Shown here in pieces: positions 58,555-64,000 of a DNA stretch of 64,000 bases. Made by a program: the position numbers and the translations under genes. The notes beneath the pieces are model-generated. The model saw only the letters and a list, made by a program, of their open reading frames with translations. It made no database searches and was not told the origin of the DNA. Origin of the DNA: Streptomyces cellostaticus (lineage in GTDB: Bacteria > Actinomycetota > Actinomycetes > Streptomycetales > Streptomycetaceae); NCBI RefSeq assembly GCF_001513965.1, contig NZ_KQ948027.1, forward strand, positions 172,523 through 236,522, in the 5' to 3' direction. Every line of letters starts with the position of its first letter. The stretch's first letter is position 1.

Positions 58555-60768
58555 ATGGGCGACGAGGCGAAGCTCATCGATCCGTCCGGGATCCCGCACT
58601 TCATAGGCGACCTGGCCACGCTGGACACCGATGTGATGCTGATGACGGCGGACGCGGGCCAGTTCCGTGCCTCCGGCTCGGATGTGCACACCGAGTTCCA
58701 GGGCCTGTCCGCGTTCTACAAGGCACCGGAGGCGGAGCAGCTCTTCGCCACGACGCTTCCGGTGAAGCAGAAGTCGGACGCGTTCGCCGATGACTTGGAG
58801 AAGGTCGCCGACGCACTGTCGGACTACAGCATCGAGGTCCAACCTCTGGTCAAGAAGTTGGACGCGCTCAAGGCCGATGCCACAGAGTTCGTGAACTCGG
58901 TGGCTGGGGACGAGCACTGGCGCAAGGACCAGGACAAGGTCGACCACAACAACGACCTGTGGCACGACGTCAACCACACGGTTGCCGCCTTTCATACCGC
59001 CGAACGGGCTGCCTACAACAAGGTCATGGCGCTGATCGGCGGGCACAAGCTGACCGCCGACGACGGCTCGCACGGCAAGAACATGTACGGCTACAGGGCC
59101 GACGATCTCGACCACGCCAAGGAAACCCCCTGGGGTGCGCCGGTTGAGCGGGAGTACGAGGGCTGGTCCTGGCTGGCCCATCAGTCCAAGCAGGTGTGGG
59201 ACGGCGTCTGGCACGACGGTGTCATCGGCACGATCAAGGGCCTGGGCACCATGTTCGGCAAGGACGGCTGGCACGCGGCCGGCGAGGCCTGGAAGAACCT
59301 CGCCAAGCTGAGCACCGCCTCCTCCCTCACCAGCGCCACGATGGGCGCCTGGTGGCTGCTCCCGGACGACAAACTGCCCTCCTGGCTGCGTGATTCGCGC
59401 ACGGTCCACAAGCAGGCGATGAAAGGTTTCGTCGCCTACGACCAGTGGAAGACCAACCCGGCCCGCGCGGCCGGCGCCGCCGGCTTCAACGTACTGACGG
59501 TGGTCGGCACCGAGGGCGCCGGCGCAGCGGTAAGGGGGGCTGGCGAGGCAGGCGCAGCGACCCGCACCCTGGCGGCGGTCGGCAAGGTCGGCCGGGCCTT
59601 CGACCCCATGACGTATGTCGGCAAGGCGGGCAAGTTCGCCTTCGTCAAGGTCGGCGACACGTTCACTCGGCTGAAGAATCTGCAGACCGGGGCGTATCTG
59701 GACCTTCCGGAGAAGTACGCACTACCGGAATCCGCCCGCCGCATTCCTGACGATGCCGTCCCGGACATCGACGCCAAGGGCAACCTGGTCTACCTCACTC
59801 GGGACGGTGACATCCTCAACGCCGACGGAAGCCTCCGCCAGCACGCGGATGAAGCGGCGCACGAACTCTCGGCGAACGACCGCAACGAATTGGATTCTCC
59901 TGCCCGTGCGGATCACTCGCGTGAGCTGGTCGGGGCCGATGCACGGGCGGAACATGGTGCTGGTGCCGCTCGGCCTGGCGGGCGGGAGTCGGGGCAGACG
60001 GGCAAGAACGCCGGCGGCCAGGCGGTCTCGCGTGACGGCTCTGCCAACGGATCCGCTGGCGGAGAATCGTTTGAGCGACCCGGAGTCGGCAGTGGAAGAG
60101 CAGGGCATGGCTCCGCTGGAGCCGGATACGGCGACGGTGTCCACAGTTCCGAACCCCACCACGCGTCGGCCGATCACGACACTGCGGATACGCGGGAGGC
60201 GCATGATCCACCTGCCGAAGAGAGCAACCACAGGTCCGAAGCTCACACAGGCGGAAGCCCCGAGGACGAACCCGATTTCACGCGCCGTGCGCTGCCGCCG
60301 GGTACGGCCGATCGAACCTTGCGCGAGATGCAGGCCATGCGCCACAGCCGGGCACGCTACAAGGGCGCGGAGGACTACGCCCGCCAGATTGCGGGCGGTG
60401 CGCCCGAGCGGCACTATGGCGTACCCACCCACGATCACCCTTACTACCCTGTAAAGGGACGAGGGGGTCGTAACGTCGATGTTCCGGTGGATATGCCGGG
60501 CGGCCGCACGCTGGCCGTGGAAGTAAAGCATTATCTTGGATGGCGAACGATCAAATTCAAGGACGGCAGTAGCCGCGCCGTAAGGGGTGAAGTCCCCTTG
60601 AGTGACGGCATAATCGAGCAAATCAACAAAGATCTGACGCTGCGGCGATTGGATCCCAAGTATGATCCTCGGTGGGTCTTCCTGCACGCGTCTCCGTCAC
60701 AGGCTTTGAGGAACTACCTCATCCAGGCTCGCATCATCTTCGTAGAGTATGGGCCTCCCCCTAAATAG
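58555..60768 (+). CDS. Large type VII-associated polymorphic toxin with PD-(D/E)xK-like nuclease end
   Basis: The 737-residue protein has an N-terminal helical T7SS-type region (1-~160) and a Trp-rich central segment (WSWLAHQSKQVWDGVWHDGVIGTIKGLG, ~200-330). A long Gly/Ser/His/Glu-rich linker (~450-590) leads to a C-terminal domain. There, Asp642 (GRNVDVPVD) and Glu656-Val-Lys658 (LAVEVK) give the D...ExK pattern of restriction-endonuclease-fold nucleases, with later IIEQINKD. The A+T content rises in the last ~300 bp, consistent with exchange of toxin tips. The small gene just downstream is the likely immunity gene. DNA cleavage in rivals is inferred. Confidence 0.8.
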   Translation: MGDEAKLIDPSGIPHFIGDLATLDTDVMLMTADAGQFRASGSDVHTEFQGLSAFYKAPEAEQLFATTLPVKQKSDAFADDLEKVADALSDYSIEVQPLVKKLDALKADATEFVNSVAGDEHWRKDQDKVDHNNDLWHDVNHTVAAFHTAERAAYNKVMALIGGHKLTADDGSHGKNMYGYRADDLDHAKETPWGAPVEREYEGWSWLAHQSKQVWDGVWHDGVIGTIKGLGTMFGKDGWHAAGEAWKNLAKLSTASSLTSATMGAWWLLPDDKLPSWLRDSRTVHKQAMKGFVAYDQWKTNPARAAGAAGFNVLTVVGTEGAGAAVRGAGEAGAATRTLAAVGKVGRAFDPMTYVGKAGKFAFVKVGDTFTRLKNLQTGAYLDLPEKYALPESARRIPDDAVPDIDAKGNLVYLTRDGDILNADGSLRQHADEAAHELSANDRNELDSPARADHSRELVGADARAEHGAGAARPGGRESGQTGKNAGGQAVSRDGSANGSAGGESFERPGVGSGRAGHGSAGAGYGDGVHSSEPHHASADHDTADTREAHDPPAEESNHRSEAHTGGSPEDEPDFTRRALPPGTADRTLREMQAMRHSRARYKGAEDYARQIAGGAPERHYGVPTHDHPYYPVKGRGGRNVDVPVDMPGGRTLAVEVKHYLGWRTIKFKDGSSRAVRGEVPLSDGIIEQINKDLTLRRLDPKYDPRWVFLHASPSQALRNYLIQARIIFVEYGPPPK

Positions 60769-60798
60769 CCGTGAACAGCATGAAAGGTGCAAGTCGTA

Positions 60799-61251
60799 GT
60801 GAACGCGGATGAACCGGACCTCCAGGAATGGGGTGCGGAGAGGCGCCGAAACGCCATCGATATTGCGGACATGCTTGGGGTGTCTCCCGAGATTTATACT
60901 CGTGACCCAATGAGTGTCATTGCGGTGTTGGACGACTATGCGTCACGTGCTCCCCTGGATGATTTTGAGGAGTCTGACTGGATCACGCTGCATGTCGATT
61001 TGGTATCGTTCCTCGCTGACTTTCTCATCCAGAGGCACGGCGCACGTTGGGCTCTCATGGACGATCCTGCGGGTCCTGTCGGTTACCGCTATCTCATCGA
61101 GGCAATCGGGGTCGATGGGCAGACCCGTCAGATCGACCCCTTCGAGATCGTGAAGATGGAATTTTCCGCACGCCCCATCGAGATCGTCCGCATGCTGGCC
61201 ACAGCTGAACTCACCTTGCGTCTCGCCTCAGAGGCTGGCGAGGCTGAGTGA
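60799..61251 (+). CDS. Candidate immunity protein for the toxin
   Basis: The ~150-residue acidic protein contains DEPDLQEWGAERRRNAIDIADMLGVSPEIYTRDPMSVIAVLDDYASRAPLDDFEESDW. I do not recognise the family. It has no signal or membrane segment, starts ~30 nt after the toxin stop and has lower GC than neighbours, all typical of immunity genes. GTG 60799 is preferred; GTG 60787 is also possible. The acidic surface would suit occlusion of a nuclease. Confidence 0.65.
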   Translation: MNADEPDLQEWGAERRRNAIDIADMLGVSPEIYTRDPMSVIAVLDDYASRAPLDDFEESDWITLHVDLVSFLADFLIQRHGARWALMDDPAGPVGYRYLIEAIGVDGQTRQIDPFEIVKMEFSARPIEIVRMLATAELTLRLASEAGEAE

Positions 61252-61406
61252 GGGCGATTGGACCGATGGTGCTGGTCTGGGGCAACGTGCGCCTGCATCT
61301 GACTGCCGGCATGCGGTGAGATCACCAAACTTGCCGCCGCCGACCTCTGTCAGATCACCTGTGTCGTCAAGCGAAGGCTCAAGTAGATTTATTAGCCTGT
61401 GCGGCT

Positions 61407-61883
61407 ATGGCTGACATATTTGAGCTCACGCTTGCGTTGGACTTGTCGGACGAGTTGTCGGTGGAGGAACTCGCGGAGCTTCGATGGCACCTCGGAACGG
61501 GACGCATGCCGGAGACTCTCCGTATCGTGACCGAATTTCCGGTCGTGGTAGAGGGCGAAGACGGGGAGCCCGTCATCGAGGACCATCCTGAGCCTCTTCT
61601 GGGCCACCACGGTGAAGGCTGCAAGGTGGGGGGTGCACTCGTCTCGGTGCTGCTGCGTCGGCAGGCCACAGGACATGGTGGCTGGGCTCTGACCAGCCGG
61701 CAGGAAGTCCACCCAGACGATTTCGAGCGTACTGGTGAACTCCTCAGCTGGCTCGCGACCAAGGCCAGCGACCGGCACCGACGCTTCGACGGCAGCGTTG
61801 ACCTGGGATGGATCCGGTTCTATGAAGAGCGCCAGCCCGAGCCGCTGGTAGTGCGAGACGAAACAGTCGTCTGGCCGTCGTAG
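61407..61883 (+). CDS. Hypothetical protein, possible second immunity gene
   Basis: The 158-residue acidic protein starts MADIFELTLALDLSDELSVEELAELRWHLGTG and ends EPLVVRDETVVWPS. I do not recognise it. Location after a toxin/immunity pair, cytosolic character and somewhat lower GC suggest an orphan immunity gene or one matching a lost toxin tip. The 155-bp gap before it holds nothing else recognisable. Confidence 0.55.
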   Translation: MADIFELTLALDLSDELSVEELAELRWHLGTGRMPETLRIVTEFPVVVEGEDGEPVIEDHPEPLLGHHGEGCKVGGALVSVLLRRQATGHGGWALTSRQEVHPDDFERTGELLSWLATKASDRHRRFDGSVDLGWIRFYEERQPEPLVVRDETVVWPS

Positions 61884-61953
61884 ATCCACGTCCACGCCCG
61901 GTCATCCCTGTGCCCGCCGCGTGTTCGGAGGCTTCGACCGATCCGGCCGTCCC

Positions 61954-62205
61954 TCAGCCGAACCAGCTCACCTGTACGACCACGATCCGCTCGCCACGGA
62001 CGTCGGTCAGGTAGGTGAGCATGAGCAGCCCCCGGCTCTCGGTCCGCACGCCCGGACCCGGTCCGGTGTAAGCAGCTCCTTCCAGAAAGACCATCGACTC
62101 GCGTACGGCGACCTCGTTGGCGAGCCGCTCGGTCTCGGCGCATGCCGTGTCCGGGAGCCCGTCCAGCAGGTCGTCCTGGAACAGCTCCCAGTGCCAGTCA
62201 GCCAC
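61954..62205 (-). CDS. Small RelE/ParE-like protein, possible toxin
   Basis: The 83-residue protein starts MADWHWELFQDDLLDGLPDTACAETERLANEVAVRE and ends with strand-like segments (RGLLMLTYLTDVRGERIVVVQVSWF). Length and layout recall RelE/ParE toxins. It overlaps the upstream DUF6247-like gene by 8 nt, the usual tight antitoxin-toxin coupling. Toxicity is unproven. Confidence 0.55.
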   Translation of the reverse strand: MADWHWELFQDDLLDGLPDTACAETERLANEVAVRESMVFLEGAAYTGPGPGVRTESRGLLMLTYLTDVRGERIVVVQVSWFG

Positions 62206-62551
62206 CGGCGACCTCGCGGTGTGCGGCGCGCACGATCTCTGCGGCCTCGCGGATGGCGCGCTCGCGCACGTCCGGGTTGGGGCTGCTGATGGCCTCCTCG
62301 GCGGCGTGTAGCCGATGGGCTGCCTCGGGGTGCCGTTCGATCTCGACCACGACGCCCCACTGTCGGTAGAACATCCGGATGGGTACGACGCTGTCCTCGT
62401 CGCCGGCTCGGACGAACGCCTTCTGAAGGTCTTCGAAGAACTCGGGCAGGCGGGAGGGCGCGACCGTCGCCACGGCCTGTCGTAGAGCCGGGAGTGTCAG
62501 CTCGGGTCGGGGAATGAGCGGGCCGTCTCCGTCCGCGTACGGCGTGGTCAT
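62198..62551 (-). CDS. DUF6247-like protein, possible antitoxin partner
   Basis: The 117-residue protein starts MTTPYADGDGPLIPRPELTLPALRQAVATVAPSRLPEFFEDLQKAF and has VVPIRMFYRQWGVVVEIERHPEAAHRL. I associate this pattern with the streptomycete DUF6247 family. It precedes and overlaps the RelE-like gene. The ATG at 62551 is chosen; the frame extends to 62617 without conserved sequence. Confidence 0.6.
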   Translation of the reverse strand: MTTPYADGDGPLIPRPELTLPALRQAVATVAPSRLPEFFEDLQKAFVRAGDEDSVVPIRMFYRQWGVVVEIERHPEAAHRLHAAEEAISSPNPDVRERAIREAAEIVRAAHREVAGG

Positions 62552-62613
62552 CGGTCGCCCCTTCCGCTCGTCCAGCGTCCTTCCGGCACGGGCCCACGCT
62601 AGCGCCATTCCCG

Positions 62614-63075
62614 TCACTCCCGCGTGCTCGCGAGCGGATGGCCACTACAGAGGGCGAGGCCGAGGCTCCATTCCGCCCAGACGGTCTTGCCCACGCCCGC
62701 CCGTGGTCGCACACCCCAGTCGTCCGCCAGTGCCCCGACCAGCAGCAGCCCTCGCCCGAACTGGTCCTCGCCCGTCGCGTCACGGACGCAGGGCAACCGT
62801 TCGCTGCGGGGATCGCTGACCTCGACGCGGAGCGCGGTGGTCGTGGTGGTCATCCGCAGCCTGATGAGGCGTCCCCGCACGCTGCCGTGCAGCAGGGCAT
62901 TGGTCATCAGCTCACTGACGACGAGGGTGACGTCTCCGGCGAGGATCGGCTGGCCCCACTCCGCAATCAGGCGGGCGGTGCGGTGGCGGGCGAGGGCGAT
63001 GCTGCGGGAGACGGGGGTGTAGTCGAGCTGGTCTTCGTGGAGGAGGGGTTCGGGGGCGGGGTTGGCGTCGGGCAT
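62614..63075 (-). CDS. HATPase (RsbW/anti-sigma type) ATP-binding protein
   Basis: The 153-residue protein has the GHKL pattern: N-box VSELMTNALLHGS, G1 region VEVSDPRSERLP and G2 region GRGLLLVGALADDWG. ATG 63075 follows a strong AGGAGGTG. Streptomycetes have many such proteins beside XRE regulators of the WhiJ/DUF5753 type, as here, where the partner is divergent at 63236. A switch or anti-sigma role in development is inferred from family context. Confidence 0.83.
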   Translation of the reverse strand: MPDANPAPEPLLHEDQLDYTPVSRSIALARHRTARLIAEWGQPILAGDVTLVVSELMTNALLHGSVRGRLIRLRMTTTTTALRVEVSDPRSERLPCVRDATGEDQFGRGLLLVGALADDWGVRPRAGVGKTVWAEWSLGLALCSGHPLASTRE

Positions 63076-63176
63076 GGACGCGCACCTCCTTGTGCCGTCG
63101 TGTTTACCAAGTGGCGCCGCCAGGTGAGCGGTTGAGTATCGACCGTAGCGAGACCAATGACTTCGATGCAATCAGC

Positions 63177-63196
63177 TTGGAGACAATTGTCTCCAA
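63177..63196. promoter_or_regulatory. Perfect 20-bp palindrome between HATPase and XRE genes
   Basis: TTGGAGACAATTGTCTCCAA is perfectly self-complementary with no spacer. It lies 40 bp before the XRE start and ~100 bp before the divergent HATPase start. The DUF5753-type XRE protein is the obvious ligand. Confidence 0.75.
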
Positions 63197-63235
63197 CGGG
63201 TGACGGGAGAGTCTTGGAAGCGCGAGACTGATCCC

Positions 63236-64000
63236 GTGAACGGATCCGTGCCGACTGGTAACCGGTCGTCAACTGTCTTGGGGCGCCGACTGGGTAGCGA
63301 ACTGCTGCGCCTGCGTGATGCTGCAGGAAAGACCCAGCAGCAAGCCGCTGATGTCCTCAATGCGACCAACTCGAAGATCGTGAAGATGGAGCGAGGCTGG
63401 GTGCCGATGCGGGACGTCGATATCCGCGCCCTGTGCGAGCTCTACGGCTTGGACGAGCCCAAGGCTCTGGCCCGCATGCTGAACCTGGCCCGGCTGGATC
63501 GGGAGCGCCGCAAGGCGAAGGGATGGTGGCAGCACGCACCGCAGGCTGGGGCGATCGCCGAGTACATCGCCATGGAGGATGTCGCCAGTCAGGTGCGGAC
63601 ATGGCAACAGGCATTCATTCCGGGCCTGTTCCAGACCCCTGAGTACACCAGGGCCGTTGTGGTCAGCGAAGGACTGTGGGCGGACCCCGATGAGATCGAG
63701 GGCGTCGTGGACGTACGGATGAAGCGCCAGGACCGGCTATCGGGGCCCGATCCGCTTCAGGTGTACGCGGTGATCTGGGAGGCCGCACTCCGGCAGCAGA
63801 TCGGCGGTCCCGAGGTCATGCGCACACAGTTGCAGCACCTGCTCGACGTGGCCCAACTCCCCAACGTGCGTATCCAGGTACTGCCCTTCCACGCGGGCGG
63901 CCACGCCTGCATGGCAGGAGCCTTCAATATCATCTCCTTCGCGGAGGCCCAGGCTGTGGACGTGGTCCACGTCGACAGCATCGCGGCTACGGTATGGATC
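63236..64000 (+). CDS. XRE-family regulator with DUF5753 (WhiJ-like), 3' end outside window
   Basis: The frame is open from GTG 63236 to the window edge (255 codons). An N-terminal HTH (LGSELLRLRDAAGKTQQQAADVLNATNSKIVKMERGWVPMRDVDIRALCELYGL) is followed by the DUF5753 domain (EYIAMEDVASQVRTWQQAFIPGLFQTPEYTRAV, RMKRQDRLSGPDPLQVYAVIWEAALRQQIGG, VLPFHAGGHACMAGAFNIISF). This is the WhiJ-type layout. In such loci a small DUF397 gene usually follows, which would be just past the window. Confidence 0.88.
   Translation, partial: MNGSVPTGNRSSTVLGRRLGSELLRLRDAAGKTQQQAADVLNATNSKIVKMERGWVPMRDVDIRALCELYGLDEPKALARMLNLARLDRERRKAKGWWQHAPQAGAIAEYIAMEDVASQVRTWQQAFIPGLFQTPEYTRAVVVSEGLWADPDEIEGVVDVRMKRQDRLSGPDPLQVYAVIWEAALRQQIGGPEVMRTQLQHLLDVAQLPNVRIQVLPFHAGGHACMAGAFNIISFAEAQAVDVVHVDSIAATVWI

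Noticed and set aside
1..64000. CRISPR arrays, IS elements, tRNA genes, replication origin
   Set aside because: I saw no regularly spaced repeat-spacer unit, transposase motif, tRNA cloverleaf with TTCGA-type loop, or DnaA-box cluster.

Overview
The window reads as Streptomyces chromosome: very high GC, many GTG starts, ATGA/GTGA start-stop overlaps, the polar-growth coiled-coil pair FilP/Scy, the MarR-type regulator AbsC, isobutyryl-CoA mutase, and rare TTA codons in only a few genes. From memory, the order nucS, ABC pairs, filP, scy, mce, thiolase, meaB, absC, AIM24 genes, icmA, thioredoxin-like, pyk, ackA, pta, pfkA matches the S. coelicolor SCO5388-SCO5430 region. The right-hand ~20 kb is more accessory. 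No rRNA, tRNA, IS element or CRISPR array was recognised.

Layout. 1-8.3 kb: the 3' end of an ATP-binding/TPR membrane protein, NucS, a small conserved protein, a flavin-dependent oxidoreductase and two tandem ATPase+permease ABC exporters. 8.3-13.4 kb: FilP and Scy. 13.6-16.4 kb: methylmalonyl-CoA epimerase, divergent thiolase and MeaB, tied functionally to IcmA at 26.9 kb (acyl-CoA carbon-skeleton rearrangement). 16.5-29.3 kb: two MFS transporters, AbsC, three tandem AIM24 proteins, a three-gene TetR operon with two clear operators, and MarR, ArsR-type and TetR regulators. 29.5-33.8 kb: a thioredoxin-like/TPR protein and a DUF6230-DUF6114-secreted-protein operon behind a 620-bp palindrome-rich leader. 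33.9-40.7 kb: central carbon genes (pyk, ackA-pta, pfkA) and an XRE regulator. 40.8-43.9 kb: a sugar ABC importer with a DasR-like site.

43.9-49.6 kb is the most unusual part: two divergent NB-ARC/TPR (STAND) modules whose start codons lie 27 bp apart. One pairs with a purine-nucleosidase-like protein and the other with a four-helix membrane protein. The nucleosidase C-terminus and the other module's NB-ARC N-terminus carry the same short tag (DHIxF..G.F.GPVIGK). This looks like a pair of STAND conflict or defence systems sharing an adaptor motif.

49.5-53.4 kb: a DcuS/DcuR-like two-component system divergent from a dicarboxylate symporter. 53.5-55.9 kb: TetR and EmrB/QacA-type MFS with three operators. 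56.8-61.9 kb: a type VII secretion-linked polymorphic toxin locus (AAA+ remnant, two WXG100-like proteins, DUF6507, a toxin with PD-(D/E)xK features, candidate immunity genes). 61.9-64 kb: a small toxin-antitoxin-like pair, and an anti-sigma-type ATPase divergent from a DUF5753-type XRE regulator around a perfect 20-bp palindrome.
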